Below are positions 39,571 to 48,842 of a DNA stretch of 64,000 nt, piece by piece; within the stretch, counting starts at the first letter, position 1; each line of letters begins with the position of its first letter. Both the position numbers and the translations under genes were made by a program. This stretch comes from Kineococcus aurantiacus (GTDB lineage Bacteria; Actinomycetota; Actinomycetes; Actinomycetales; Kineococcaceae), in assembly GCF_013409345.1 (NCBI RefSeq), contig NZ_JACCBB010000001.1, forward strand, positions 3,720,001 to 3,784,000, written 5' to 3'. The notes under the pieces were generated by a model that saw nothing but the letters and a program-made list of their open reading frames with translations, searched no databases and had not been told where the DNA came from.

Positions 39571-42113
39571 GGGAGCTCACCGTGCCGCGCACGAGCCTGG
39601 TGGTGCTCGTCGGCGCCTCCGGGTCGGGCAAGTCGACGTTCGCCCGGGCCCGCTTCGCCCCCACCGAGGTGCTCTCCAGCGACGCCTGCCGGGGGATGGT
39701 CTCCGACGACGAGAACGACCAGGCCGCCACCGCCGACGCGTTCGAGGTCCTGCACCTCATCGCCGCCAAGCGGCTCGCGGCGGGCCGGCTGACCGTCGTG
39801 GACGCGACGAACGTCCAGCCGTCGGCGCGCCGGTCCCTGGTGGACCTGGCCCGCGCGCACGACGTCCTGCCCGTCGCGGTCGTCCTGGACCTGCCCGTGG
39901 AGGTGTGCGTGGCCCGCAACGCCGCCCGGCCCGACCGCACCTTCGGCGCCCACGTCGTGCGCCGGCAGCAGGCCGACCTGCGCCGCAGCCTGGGCCGCCT
40001 GCAGCGCGAGGGCTTCCGCGTCGTCCACGTGCTGCGCAGCGCCGAGGAGGTCGCCGACGCCACGGTCGTCCGCACCAGGCTGCACGTCGACCTGCGCGAG
40101 GAGACCGGGCCCTTCGACGTCGTCGGCGACGTCCACGGCTGCCGGGAGGAGCTCACCGACCTGCTGACCCGTCTCGGCTACGGGCTCGTCACCGACGAGC
40201 GGGGCCGGCCCGTCGACGCCGTGCCCCCGCCGGGCCGGCGGGCGGTGTTCGTCGGCGACCTCGTCGACCGGGGACCGGACACCCCCGGCGTCCTGCGGCT
40301 GGTCATGGGGATGGTCGCCGCCGGGCACGCGCTGTGCGTGGCGGGCAACCACGAGAACAAGCTGCTGCGGGCGCTGCGCGGCCGCGACGTGCAGGTCACC
40401 CACGGCCTGGCCGAGTCCCTGGAGCAGCTGGGCGCCGAGCCGGAGGAGTTCCGCGCGCAGGTCACCGCGTTCCTGGACTCCCTGCTGTCGCACTACGTCC
40501 TGGACGGCGGGAACCTCGCCGTCGCCCACGCCGGGGTCCTGGAGCGCTACCAGGGCCGCGCCTCGGGCCGGGTGCGCGACTTCTGCCTGTACGGGCAGAC
40601 GACGGGGGAGACCGACGAGTTCGGCCTGCCCGTCCGGTACCCGTGGGCGCAGGACTACCGGGGCCGGGCCACCGTCGTCTACGGCCACACGCCCGTGCCC
40701 GAGCCGGAGTGGGTCAACGGGACGATCTGCGTCGACACCGGCTGCGTCTTCGGCGGCCACCTCACGGCGCTGCGGTACCCGGAGAAGGAGCTGGTCTCCG
40801 TCCCGGCCCGGGCCGTGCACCACGACCCGGTGCGGCCCTTCCCCGCGGCGGCGCCGGCCGCTCCCGGGCGCACCGTCGTGCGCGACCCCGACGTCCTCGA
40901 CGTCACCGACGTCCTGGGCAAGCGCGTCGTCGAGACCGCCGACCACGGCCGCGTCACCGTCCGGGAGGAGAACGCCGCCGCGGCCCTGGAGGTGGTGTCC
41001 CGCTTCGCCGTCGACCCCCGCTGGCTGGTGCACCTGCCCCCGACGACGGCCCCCGTCGCGACGTCGTCGCGCGAGGGCCACCTCGAGCACCCCGACGAGG
41101 CCTTCTCGGCGTACGCCGCCGACGGCGTCGCGACCGTGGTCTGCGAGGAGAAGCACATGGGCTCGCGCGCCGTGGCGCTCGTGTGCCGCGACGAGCGCGT
41201 CGCCCGGGAGCGCTTCGGCGCCCCCGGCGGGGCGCTGGGCGCGGTGTGGACGCGCACGGGCCGCAGCTTCTTCGACCCCGCGCTGACGCAGGAGCTGGTC
41301 GGGGAGCTGCGCGCCGCGCTGACCGCGGCGGGGGTCTTCGACGAGCTCGGCGACTGGGTCGTGCTCGACGGGGAGCTGCTGCCGTGGAGCGCCAAGGCCG
41401 GGGAGCTGCTGCGGACCCAGTACGCGGCCGTCGGCGCCGCGGGCCGCTCGGCGCTGCCCGTCGCCGTCGACGCCCTGGAGCGGGCGTCGGGGCGGGGGCT
41501 GGACGTCGGCGCGCTGCTGGCCCGGACCGCGGCCCGCAGCGCGAACGTCGCGGCGTTCACCGACGCCTACCGGCGGTACTGCTGGCCGACCGAGGGCCTC
41601 GACGGCGTCCGGTTCGCGCCGTTCGCCGTGCCGGCCGCCGCGGGGGCGACGTTCGCCGACCGCCCCCACGACTGGCACCTGTCCGTCGCCGACCGGCTCG
41701 TCGCCGTCTCGGACCGCTTCACCGCCACCCGCCGGCTCGTCGTGGACACCGCCGCCCCCGCCGAGGGGGTCGCCTGGTGGGAGGAGCTGACCGGCGCCGG
41801 GGGCGAGGGGGTGGTCGTCAAACCGCTGGCGAACCGGGTCCGGACCCGGCGCGGCCTCGTCCAGCCCGCCCTGAAGGTCCGCGGCCGGGAGTACCTGCGG
41901 ATCGTCTACGGGCCCGACTACCTCGAACCGGCGAACCTGGCGCGGCTGCGCCAGCGCAACCTGGGGCGCAAGCGGTCCCTGGCGCTGCGCGAGTACGCCC
42001 TCGGCCTCGAGGGCCTGGAGCGGGCCGCGCGCGGGGAACCGCTGTGGCGGGTGCACGAGTGCGCCTTCGCCGTCCTGGCGCTGGAGTCCGAACCGGTGGA
42101 CCCCCGGCTGTGA
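39567..42113 (+). CDS. pnkp: Pnkp: polynucleotide kinase-phosphatase with ligase-like domain
   Basis: An 848-residue three-domain RNA end-healing enzyme. The kinase domain has P-loop GASGSGKST (17-25) and VDATNVQPSARRSLV. The metallophosphatase has GDVHGCREEL (about 187), GDLVDRGPDTPGV, GNHENK and a late GHTPVP. The adenylyltransferase has EEKHMGSRA with the nucleophile Lys near 530, then LDGELLPW and EGVVVKP. Together with Hen1 it repairs RNAs, chiefly tRNAs, cut by ribotoxins. GTG 39567 overlaps the hen1 stop (GTGA) with AAGGAGGTG upstream. Length and motifs match the Clostridium thermocellum type. No ribotoxin gene is adjacent. Confidence 0.95.
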   Translation: MRELTVPRTSLVVLVGASGSGKSTFARARFAPTEVLSSDACRGMVSDDENDQAATADAFEVLHLIAAKRLAAGRLTVVDATNVQPSARRSLVDLARAHDVLPVAVVLDLPVEVCVARNAARPDRTFGAHVVRRQQADLRRSLGRLQREGFRVVHVLRSAEEVADATVVRTRLHVDLREETGPFDVVGDVHGCREELTDLLTRLGYGLVTDERGRPVDAVPPPGRRAVFVGDLVDRGPDTPGVLRLVMGMVAAGHALCVAGNHENKLLRALRGRDVQVTHGLAESLEQLGAEPEEFRAQVTAFLDSLLSHYVLDGGNLAVAHAGVLERYQGRASGRVRDFCLYGQTTGETDEFGLPVRYPWAQDYRGRATVVYGHTPVPEPEWVNGTICVDTGCVFGGHLTALRYPEKELVSVPARAVHHDPVRPFPAAAPAAPGRTVVRDPDVLDVTDVLGKRVVETADHGRVTVREENAAAALEVVSRFAVDPRWLVHLPPTTAPVATSSREGHLEHPDEAFSAYAADGVATVVCEEKHMGSRAVALVCRDERVARERFGAPGGALGAVWTRTGRSFFDPALTQELVGELRAALTAAGVFDELGDWVVLDGELLPWSAKAGELLRTQYAAVGAAGRSALPVAVDALERASGRGLDVGALLARTAARSANVAAFTDAYRRYCWPTEGLDGVRFAPFAVPAAAGATFADRPHDWHLSVADRLVAVSDRFTATRRLVVDTAAPAEGVAWWEELTGAGGEGVVVKPLANRVRTRRGLVQPALKVRGREYLRIVYGPDYLEPANLARLRQRNLGRKRSLALREYALGLEGLERAARGEPLWRVHECAFAVLALESEPVDPRL

Positions 42114-42244
42114 CCCCCCACCGGGGCCGCCGGACCCCTACCCCGGTGCTACGCCGGGACGGTCCCGCCGGGTGACGCCCCGCGGCGGGCCCGTGCGGTG
42201 CACTGGGCGGGCGGTCGCGGGACCGCGCCGGACCGGAGGACGGG

Positions 42245-42898
42245 GTGGTGGGGGTGGACGTGCTGGGGGACGGCCCGTACGGGGTGCTGGCCCCGGCCCT
42301 GGTCGTCGAGGGGCCGGTGGCGACCTTCGTCGGCGGCACCCTCGTCGGGGCCGGGCACGCGGCGCTGGTGGTGGTGTGGCTGCTGGCGTTCGCGACGGAC
42401 CTCGTCCTGGACAGCGCGCTGTTCGCGCTGGGGCGCCTGACCGCCCGCGCGGGCCGCTCCCCGCGCGCCGAGGCCCTCGCCGCGCGCCTGGGGTTCACCG
42501 CCGACCGCCGCGACGCCCTGTCCCGCACCGCCCGCGAGCACCTGCCGACCCTCGTGGCCGGCGCCAAGCTCGTCGACGTGGGCGCCGTCCCGGCGTTCTG
42601 CGCCGCGGGCTGGTCCGGGGTGGCCTACCGCCGCTTCGCCGGGTGGGTGGCGCTGTGCACCGCGGTGCGGGTCAGCGTGCTCGTCGGGCTGGGGGTGCTC
42701 ACCGGTGAGCACCTGGCCGCGCGGGTGGAGGGGGTCCTGGACCGGCCCTGGCTGGCCGTCCTGGGCGGGCTGGCGGCGGGTGCGACCCTGCTGGGGGTCA
42801 AGGCCGTCGTCGGGGCCGCGCTGCGGGCCGTGCGCGAGGGGGGTGTGCTGCTTGCGACGTCGTTCTCGCCCCGCCCCTGGCCGGCTCCGGCGGCCTGA
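42245..42898 (+). CDS. DedA-like membrane protein
   Basis: A 217-residue protein with several membrane helices, recognisable as a divergent DedA/SNARE-associated protein. The start region has VEGPVATFVGGTLVGAGH in place of the usual re-entrant helix, and KLVDVGAVPAFCAAGWSGVAYRRF corresponds to the second one (the canonical F/Y-xRxxPxxR is poorly kept). The family includes lipid flippases/scramblases. GTG 42245 has GGAGGA at 4 nt; GTG 42248 is equally possible. Its 3' end overlaps the histidine kinase frame, suggesting an operon with the two-component system. Confidence 0.65.
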   Translation: MVGVDVLGDGPYGVLAPALVVEGPVATFVGGTLVGAGHAALVVVWLLAFATDLVLDSALFALGRLTARAGRSPRAEALAARLGFTADRRDALSRTAREHLPTLVAGAKLVDVGAVPAFCAAGWSGVAYRRFAGWVALCTAVRVSVLVGLGVLTGEHLAARVEGVLDRPWLAVLGGLAAGATLLGVKAVVGAALRAVREGGVLLATSFSPRPWPAPAA

Positions 42899-44123
42899 GG
42901 GGGCCCGTGCCCGTGCCCGGGCGCTGCTCGCGCCGCTGGCCCTGCTGCGCCACCCCCGGGTCCTGCTCGTCCTGCTCGCCCTGACCCTGTACGCCGTCGG
43001 CGTGCCCGTCTCGGTGGGCGTGCACCACGTCCCCACCGGGCTGGCCCTGGCGGCCGTCCTGGCCCAGTGCGCGGCCCTGCTCGTGGCGCTGTTCCGGGCC
43101 CGCTCGGCCGTCGTCCTGGGCCTGGCCGGGGTGCTGCTCGTGGCGGGCACGGCCGACCCGCGCAGCGGCCCGTGGCCCTGGACGGTGCCCTCGCTGCTGA
43201 CCTTCGGGTCGCTGCTGCTCGTGCTGGGCTGCGTGCGCCGGTGGCGGGTCGCGGTCTGGGCCTGGGCGCTGAGCCTGCTGCTGACCACCGCGCTGGTGAC
43301 CGTCCCGGACGTGTCCGCCGCCGGCCCCACGCCCGACTGGGTCGAGAGCGCCTGGACCGACCTCGTCGTCTACGGGCCCAACTCGGCGCTGCTGCTCGCG
43401 ATCGGCGGGGTCGTCGGGGCGCGGCGGCGGGTCCGGGAGGAGCTGGCGCGCTCGCGGCGCGACGCCGAGCAGGAGCAGGCCCGCCGCGTCGTGGTGGAGG
43501 AGCGCAACCGGATCGCCCGGGAGCTGCACGACGTCGTCGCGCACAGCATGTCCGTCATCGGCGTGCAGGCCACCACGGCCCCCTACCGCCTGCCCGGGCT
43601 GCCGCCGGAGGTGCGGGCCGAGTTCGACGACATCGCCGCCCAGTCCCGCACGGCGCTGGCCGAGATGCGCACCCTGCTGGGGGTCCTGCGCAGCTCCGGC
43701 GACGGCGGTGAGCTGGCCCCGCGGGCCGGGCTGGACGGTCTGGAGGAGCTCGGCGAGGGCGCCCGGCGGGCCGGGTCGGTCGTCCACCTGCGCGTCGACG
43801 AGCCGCTGCGGCGGACCGCGCTGCCCAGCTCGGTCGGCATCGTCGTGCACCGCATCGTGCAGGAGGGGCTGGCCAACGTCGTCCGGCACGCCACCGGCGC
43901 CGCCGTCACCGTCGACGTGCTGCGCGCCGGTCCCGGGATCGTCGTGGAGGTCCGCAACGGTCCCGCGCCGCAGGGCCCGGCCCCGGCCGCCGACGCCGGC
44001 GGGCACGGGCTGGTGGGGGTGCGCGAGCGCGCCGCCCTGCTGGGCGGCGCGGTCGAGGCCGGCCCGACGCCCGACGGCGGGTTCGCCCTGCGGGTGGAGC
44101 TGCCGTGGGAGGGTGCAGCGTGA
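42843..44123 (+). CDS. NarL-type sensor histidine kinase
   Basis: About 426 residues. Several hydrophobic helices (about residues 35-205) form a membrane sensor. The HisKA_3 dimerisation domain has phospho-acceptor His in [17 protein letters not shown] (about 227). The ATPase domain has [15 protein letters not shown] (N-box, about 337) and [17 protein letters not shown] (G-box, about 388). The start is uncertain: in-frame candidates are GTG 42843 and TTG 42852, both inside the DedA-like gene; the next GTG would remove the first helix. It overlaps the response regulator by 4 nt. The stimulus is unknown. Confidence 0.88.
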   Translation: MCCLRRRSRPAPGRLRRPEGARARARALLAPLALLRHPRVLLVLLALTLYAVGVPVSVGVHHVPTGLALAAVLAQCAALLVALFRARSAVVLGLAGVLLVAGTADPRSGPWPWTVPSLLTFGSLLLVLGCVRRWRVAVWAWALSLLLTTALVTVPDVSAAGPTPDWVESAWTDLVVYGPNSALLLAIGGVVGARRRVREELARSRRDAEQEQARRVVVEERNRIARELHDVVAHSMSVIGVQATTAPYRLPGLPPEVRAEFDDIAAQSRTALAEMRTLLGVLRSSGDGGELAPRAGLDGLEELGEGARRAGSVVHLRVDEPLRRTALPSSVGIVVHRIVQEGLANVVRHATGAAVTVDVLRAGPGIVVEVRNGPAPQGPAPAADAGGHGLVGVRERAALLGGAVEAGPTPDGGFALRVELPWEGAA

Positions 44124-44791
44124 CCCCCGCCGTGCGCGCCGTCGTCGTCGACGACCAGGCCATGATCCGCGCGGGGTTCTCCGCGCTGCTGTCCGCCCAG
44201 GACGGCGTCGAGGTCGTCGGGCAGGCCGCCGACGGCGCCGAGGCCGTGCGCGTGGTGACCGACGTCAAGCCCGACGTGGTGCTCATGGACGTCCGGATGC
44301 CCGTCCTGGACGGGCTGGAGGCCACCCGGCGCATCCTCGCCGCGGACCTGGACCCCCCGCCCCGGGTCCTGGTGCTCACGACCTTCGACGTCGACGACTA
44401 CGTGTTCTCCGCGCTGCAGGCCGGCGCCAGCGGGTTCCTGCTCAAGGACGCCACCCCCGAGGCGCTCGTCGACGCCGTCCGCGCCGTCGCCGCCGGCGAC
44501 CAGCTCCTCTCGCCCGTCATCACGCGCCGGCTCATCGAGCACTTCGTCGCGACGCGGCAGCGGGCGGTCCAGGTGCCCGCCGCCGTCGCGGACCTGACCC
44601 CGCGCGAGCGGGAGGTCCTCGTCTGCGTCGCCCGCGGGCTGTCCAACACCGAGATCGCCGCGGAGCTGTTCATCGCCGAGCAGACGACCAAGACGCACGT
44701 CAGCCGCATCCTCACCAAGCTGGGGCTGCGCGACCGCGTCCAGGCCGTCGTGCTCGGCTACGAGATCGGCCTCGTCAGCCCCGGTCGCTGA
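44120..44791 (+). CDS. LuxR/NarL-family response regulator
   Basis: A 223-residue response regulator. The receiver has acidic pocket [13 protein letters not shown], phospho-acceptor Asp57 in [13 protein letters not shown], Thr in LVLTTFD and Lys in FLLKDATPE. The output domain is a GerE/LuxR helix-turn-helix: [18 protein letters not shown] then [21 protein letters not shown] 44120 overlaps the kinase stop (GTGA), and the two form a cognate pair. The 3' end overlaps the convergent trpEG gene by 17 nt. Confidence 0.94.
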   Translation: MTPAVRAVVVDDQAMIRAGFSALLSAQDGVEVVGQAADGAEAVRVVTDVKPDVVLMDVRMPVLDGLEATRRILAADLDPPPRVLVLTTFDVDDYVFSALQAGASGFLLKDATPEALVDAVRAVAAGDQLLSPVITRRLIEHFVATRQRAVQVPAAVADLTPREREVLVCVARGLSNTEIAAELFIAEQTTKTHVSRILTKLGLRDRVQAVVLGYEIGLVSPGR

Positions 44792-46718
44792 GCAGCGGCT
44801 CCACCAGGGAGCGCAGGACGGCGGGCCCCTCGAGCGTCAGCACGGACTCGGGGTGGAACTGGATGCCCGCGAACCCCGGCCCGCGCACGGCCACGACCTC
44901 CTCGGCCGGTCCCGTCGCCACCTGCACGCCCTCCCCGGCGAGCCGGTCGAGCGCGGCGGCGTCGACGCGGGCCGTGAACGAGTTGTAGAAGCCGACGGTC
45001 GCCGCGGTGCCGAACAGGTCGACCTGCAGCTGCGTGCCCTGGTGCGGGGCGTCCTTGCGGCGCAGCGGCAGGCCCAGCGTCCCGGACAGCAGCTGGTGGC
45101 CCAGGCACACGCCGAGCAGCGGGTTGCCCCCGGCGCGGGCCGCGGCCGCCAGGCCGGCCGCCAGCTGCTGCAGGCGGGCGATGCGCGGGTCGGAGGCGTC
45201 CTCGGGGTCGCCCGGGCCCGGGCCCAGCAGGACCAGGCCGGTGTGGGCGGCGAGCTCGGCCTCCAGCGCCGGGTCGTCGTAGCGCAGCACCCGGGCGCGC
45301 AACCCGGCCGCGGCCAGCAGGTGCACGAGCATCGCGGTGAACGTGTCCTCGGCGTCCACGACGAGCGCCTCGCCGAGGGGGGAGCCCGTCGGCTGCTTCT
45401 GCGGTTCGAGCCAGAAGGGGGCCAGGCGGTCGCGGCGGGAGGCCAGCAGGTTCGCGACCCGCGCGTCGGAGGCCAGCGGCACCCGGCGCACCGGGGCCCC
45501 GTCCGGGCCGGTGCGCGGGGGCAGCGGCGGCAGCGCGCCCAGGGCGCGCAGGACGCCGGCGGACTTGGCGTGCGTCTCGGCCACCTCGCCCTCGGGCGTC
45601 GAGCCGCGCACCAGCGTGGCGCCCACCGAGACGCGCACGGTCGCGCTCGCGCCGGCGGCCCGCACGTCGGCGGTGCGGATGAGGATGGGGGAGTCCAGGG
45701 TCTGCGCGCCCTCGGCGTCGTGGCCCAGCAGCGCCAGCGCGCCGGCGTAGTAGCCGCGGCCCGACGGCTCGAAGCGCTTGATGACGCGGCACGCGCTCTG
45801 CAGCGGCGAACCCGTCACGGTGGCCGCGAACATGGTCTGCCGCAGCACCTCGCGGGCGTCCAGGGTCGACTGGCCGCGCAGCTCGAACTCGGTGTGGGCG
45901 AGGTTGGCCATCTCCCGCAGGTAGGGCCCGTGCACGACCCCGCCCAGGTCGCCGACCGAGCACATCATCTTCAGCTCCTCGTCGACCACCATGAACAGCT
46001 CCTCGACCTCCTTGGGGTCGGTGAGGAACTCCACGAGGCCGTCGGCGTCCGGGCCCGCCGCGGGGTAGCGGTACGTGCCGGAGATGGGGTTCATGACGAC
46101 CTCGCCGCGCGCCATCCGCACGTGCACCTCCGGGGAGGCGCCGACCAGCGTCCGCGACGTCCCGTCGGGGCCGGGGACGTGCACGACGAACGTCCAGTAC
46201 GCGCCGTGCTCGGCCACCAGCAGCCGGCGGAACAGGCTCAGCGCGGTGGTCGCGGTGAAGCCGTCGACGACACCGTCGACGTCGCGGCGGATGACGAAGT
46301 TCGCGCCGCTGCCCTGGGCGATCTCGTCGGCGATGATCCGGCGCACCACGGCGGCGTAGTCGTCGTCGGACAGGTCCGGGGCGACGTCGCGCAGCGGGAC
46401 CTCGGCGTCGGGCAGGACCCGCAGGGCGTCCTCGAGGGTCAGGTCCACGGCGGAGGCGATGCGCAGCACCTGCAGCGGGGTGCCGTCGTCGTGGACCTCG
46501 AAACCGCGTTCGCGCAGCTGCCGGAACGGGACCAGGGCCAGGGCGTCGCGCGCCGTGGTCCCCAGGGGGATGTCCGCCAGGTGCTCGACGACCTCCACGG
46601 GGCCGCGCAGGACCTCCACGGGACCGGGCTGACCCGTGCGCGGGTCCAGGCGGCGCAGCAGCGCGAACGGGCCCGCGCCGGGCTCCAGCAGGGCCGCGAC
46701 GGTGTTCTCGGGGGTCAT
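44775..46718 (-). CDS. trpEG: Fused anthranilate synthase (TrpE-TrpG; PhzE-like)
   Basis: A 647-residue fusion of a chorismate-utilising synthase (to about 430) and a class I glutamine amidotransferase (from about 455). Synthase signatures: [69 protein letters not shown]. The amidotransferase has the catalytic Cys in [12 protein letters not shown] (about 534) and the His/Glu pair in [10 protein letters not shown] (about 621). By sequence it is closest to PhzE (2-amino-2-deoxyisochorismate synthase). However, no other phenazine gene is near, and a leader peptide with three Trp codons controls it, so tryptophan biosynthesis is the better inference. ATG has GAGGAG upstream. Confidence 0.85.
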   Translation of the reverse strand: MTPENTVAALLEPGAGPFALLRRLDPRTGQPGPVEVLRGPVEVVEHLADIPLGTTARDALALVPFRQLRERGFEVHDDGTPLQVLRIASAVDLTLEDALRVLPDAEVPLRDVAPDLSDDDYAAVVRRIIADEIAQGSGANFVIRRDVDGVVDGFTATTALSLFRRLLVAEHGAYWTFVVHVPGPDGTSRTLVGASPEVHVRMARGEVVMNPISGTYRYPAAGPDADGLVEFLTDPKEVEELFMVVDEELKMMCSVGDLGGVVHGPYLREMANLAHTEFELRGQSTLDAREVLRQTMFAATVTGSPLQSACRVIKRFEPSGRGYYAGALALLGHDAEGAQTLDSPILIRTADVRAAGASATVRVSVGATLVRGSTPEGEVAETHAKSAGVLRALGALPPLPPRTGPDGAPVRRVPLASDARVANLLASRRDRLAPFWLEPQKQPTGSPLGEALVVDAEDTFTAMLVHLLAAAGLRARVLRYDDPALEAELAAHTGLVLLGPGPGDPEDASDPRIARLQQLAAGLAAAARAGGNPLLGVCLGHQLLSGTLGLPLRRKDAPHQGTQLQVDLFGTAATVGFYNSFTARVDAAALDRLAGEGVQVATGPAEEVVAVRGPGFAGIQFHPESVLTLEGPAVLRSLVEPLLSDRG

Positions 46719-46763
46719 CGGTTTCTCCTCGGGGGGCTTCAGGGCGAGCCGTCCGTCGAGGGG

Positions 46764-46808
46764 GACGTCCAGTGGTCGGCCTCCTCGACGAGGCGGCCAC
46801 GGGACGTC
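46764..46808 (-). promoter_or_regulatory. Attenuator hairpin between trpL and trpEG
   Basis: A long inverted repeat: outer arms GACGTCC/GGACGTC and an inner GTGGCCGCCTC stem. It begins 7 nt after the trpL stop and ends 45 nt before the trpEG start. No T-run is present, so the termination mechanism (intrinsic, Rho, or translation block) is unclear. Confidence 0.6.
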
Positions 46809-46815
46809 AGGAGCG

Positions 46816-46893
46816 TCAGGCGACCGCCGACACCCACCACCACGCACCGCGGCGCGAGGCGCTGGCGGTTCCCGTCGGGAGAGCGGTGGTCAC
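46816..46893 (-). CDS. trpL: TrpL leader peptide (three Trp codons)
   Basis: A 25-residue peptide, beginning MTTALPTG and ending GAWWWVSAVA, with three consecutive TGG codons at positions 18-20. Such runs are the defining mark of ribosome-mediated trp attenuators: when charged tRNA-Trp is scarce the ribosome stalls there and shifts folding of the downstream RNA. The GTG start lies 6 nt after a TATGGT -10, so the leader peptide itself appears to be leaderless. A comparable WWW leader precedes a fused trpEG gene in Streptomyces venezuelae. Confidence 0.85.
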   Translation of the reverse strand: MTTALPTGTASASRRGAWWWVSAVA

Positions 46894-46899
46894 GGGGAC

Positions 46900-46930
46900 A
46901 CCATAGCCCGCACGGGGTGGACGGAGGCAA
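46900..46930 (-). promoter_or_regulatory. trpL-trpEG promoter
   Basis: On the minus strand -35 TTGCCT (46930-46925), 19 nt, -10 TATGGT (46905-46900), then 6 nt to the trpL GTG. It is back to back with the zwf-like promoter. Confidence 0.55.
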
Positions 46931-46936
46931 TACGGT
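46931..46936 (+). promoter_or_regulatory. -10 element (TACGGT) of the G6PD-like gene
   Basis: TACGGT lies 6 nt before GTG 46943; leaderless pattern. It abuts the -35 of the divergent trpL promoter. Confidence 0.5.
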
Positions 46937-46942
46937 GCAGCC

Positions 46943-48367
46943 GTGACCTCCGCACCGCAGACACCGCCGTCCTCGACCTCGGACGCGCCGACGATCTTCA
47001 TCATGTACGGGGCGACCGGCGACCTCTCGCGCCGGCTCGTGTCCCCGGCCTTCTTCGAGCTCGCCCGCCTGGGCCGGCTGCCGCGCCGGTGGCGGCTCAT
47101 CGGCAGCGGCCGCGGCGAGAAGACGCACGAGGAGTTCCGCGGGTTCATCCGCGAGGCCCTGGAGGAGTTCGGCCCGCAGCCGTCCGACGGGCCCTGGGAC
47201 GAGTTCGCCGCCAACCTCCTGTTCGCCGGCGGCGGCTTCACCGCCGACGACCCGGGCGAGCTGCTCGACGTGCTCGCCCAGGCCCGGGGCGACGTCGGGG
47301 AGGACGCCGAGGTCGTCCACTACCTCGCGATCCCGCCGGGGGCCTTCCTCGACACCACCCGGGCCTTCGCCGCGCACGGCCTCGTCGAGGGCTCGCGCGT
47401 CGTCTACGAGAAGCCCTACGGCACCTCGCTGGCGAGCTTCGAGGAGCTCGACGCCGAGGTGCAGCGCGTCTTCGACGAGTCCCAGGTGTTCCGCATCGAC
47501 CACTTCCTGGCCTTCGAGGCGCAGCAGGACGTCATCCACGCCCGGTTCGCGAACCCGTGGCTGGCCTCGATCTGGAACCGCGAGTTCATCGCCCAGGTGC
47601 AGGTCGACGTCGCCGAGACGCTCGACGTCGCCCAGCGCGCGAGCTTCTACGACGCCACCGGCGCCTTCCTCGACATGATCGTCACGCACCTGTTCCAGAT
47701 GGCCGCCACGGTCGCCATGGAACCGCCGGCCGACCTCGGCCCGGGGGCCCTGCAGGCGGCCCGGGACGCTGCGCTGCAGGACTTCCGCGAACTCGACCCG
47801 GCCGAGGTCGTGCTCGGGCAGTTCGAGGGGTACACCGCGATCGACGGCGTCCCGGACGACTCCCGGACCGACACCCTCGCCGCGTGCCGGGTCTGGATCG
47901 ACAACGACCGCTGGCGCGGGGTGCCGTTCCTGCTGCGGTCGGGCAAGAAGATGACGGCCGACGAGCAGCGCGTCACCCTCGTGCTGAAGTCGCCCACTGG
48001 GCTGCACGCCGACGCCGAACCGGCGACGATCAGCTTCTCGCTGCTCGAGGGCGGTGCGCTGGACCTGGCCACCACCGTGCGCCGGCCCGGGGTCGAGGGC
48101 GGACTGGTGCAGGGCACCGCGACGCTGGCGCTGGACGAGTTCGAGGGCGTGGCGGCCCGGCCCGCGCTGCCCTACGTGCACCTCATCGAGCACGTGCTGA
48201 CCGGGGACCGGTCGCTGTTCACCGGCGTCGAGGGCCTGCGGGCCGCGTGGACGGCCATCGAGCGGTTCTCCCAGGACCGGCCCGAGGTGCTGCCCTACGC
48301 GCCGGGCACGTGGGGGCCGGAGGCGGCCGACGCGCTCGCGGAACCGGGGCAGTGGTTCCTGCGCTGA
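46943..48367 (+). CDS. Glucose-6-phosphate dehydrogenase homologue with altered active site
   Basis: A 474-residue member of the G6PD family (NAD(P)-dependent first step of the pentose phosphate route). NADP site: MYGATGDLSRRLV (about 25). Also present are EKPYG, the catalytic His in IVTHLFQMAATVAMEPP, and LRSGKKM. The signature loop normally written RIDHYLGKE reads RIDHFLAFE, so the Lys that contacts the sugar phosphate is Phe. This may signal a different substrate or altered affinity, which is why I withhold the zwf symbol. GTG 46943 starts a normal-length protein. No gnd, tal or opcA is near. Confidence 0.85.
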   Translation: MTSAPQTPPSSTSDAPTIFIMYGATGDLSRRLVSPAFFELARLGRLPRRWRLIGSGRGEKTHEEFRGFIREALEEFGPQPSDGPWDEFAANLLFAGGGFTADDPGELLDVLAQARGDVGEDAEVVHYLAIPPGAFLDTTRAFAAHGLVEGSRVVYEKPYGTSLASFEELDAEVQRVFDESQVFRIDHFLAFEAQQDVIHARFANPWLASIWNREFIAQVQVDVAETLDVAQRASFYDATGAFLDMIVTHLFQMAATVAMEPPADLGPGALQAARDAALQDFRELDPAEVVLGQFEGYTAIDGVPDDSRTDTLAACRVWIDNDRWRGVPFLLRSGKKMTADEQRVTLVLKSPTGLHADAEPATISFSLLEGGALDLATTVRRPGVEGGLVQGTATLALDEFEGVAARPALPYVHLIEHVLTGDRSLFTGVEGLRAAWTAIERFSQDRPEVLPYAPGTWGPEAADALAEPGQWFLR

Positions 48368-48374
48368 GCGTGCC

Positions 48375-48842
48375 GTGCTGATCGAGCGCGCGCTGGACGG
48401 TGACGCGGGGGAACTGCTCACCGTCCAGCGGGCCGCGTTCGTCGGCGAGGCGCAGCGCTACGGCGACCCGTTCCTGCCGCCGCTGCGGGAGGACCTCGAC
48501 GCCGTCCGCGCGGCCGTCGCGGCGCAGGTCGTGCTGGTGGCCCGGGAGGGGACCCGGCTCGTCGGGTCGGTCCGGGTGCGGGTGCAGGACCGGGTGGGTC
48601 ACGTCGGCCGGCTCGCCGTCGCCCCCGACCGGCAGCGCCGGGGGATCGGCACGGCGCTGCTCACGGCGCTCGAAGACGCTGTGCCGCAGGGGGTCCGTGA
48701 GCTGCGGCTGTTCACCGGCGGGGACTCGGCCGAGAACATCGCCCGCTACGAGCGGGCGGGGTACGCCCGGTGCGGGGAGAGCGCGGACGACCGCGGCGTG
48801 CGGCTCGTCCACCTGGTGAAGGTGCTCAGGCCGCCAGCGTGA
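48375..48842 (+). CDS. GNAT-family N-acetyltransferase
   Basis: A 155-residue acetyltransferase. The acetyl-CoA loop is VAPDRQRRGIGTALLTALED (about 77-96), preceded by the beta-bulge strand GHVGRLAVAP. A C-terminal ENIARYERAGYARCGE region completes the fold. Substrate unknown. GTG 48375 starts 8 nt after the preceding gene on the same strand, so they are probably co-transcribed. The 3' end overlaps the convergent SWEET-like gene by 17 nt. Confidence 0.85.
   Translation: MLIERALDGDAGELLTVQRAAFVGEAQRYGDPFLPPLREDLDAVRAAVAAQVVLVAREGTRLVGSVRVRVQDRVGHVGRLAVAPDRQRRGIGTALLTALEDAVPQGVRELRLFTGGDSAENIARYERAGYARCGESADDRGVRLVHLVKVLRPPA

Noticed and set aside
38197-42113. Hen1-Pnkp as part of a defence island
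   Set aside because: Neighbouring genes are tRNAs and ordinary metabolic or signalling genes; no toxin, nuclease or recombinase is adjacent.
44775-46718. Marker of a phenazine biosynthesis cluster
   Set aside because: No other phz gene is present, and a Trp-codon leader controls the gene.
46739-46843. A 34-codon GTG frame just upstream of trpEG as leader peptide
   Set aside because: It overlaps the attenuator hairpin, contains one Trp codon and has no promoter or ribosome site. The overlapping 25-codon frame with three Trp codons and a -10 explains the region better.
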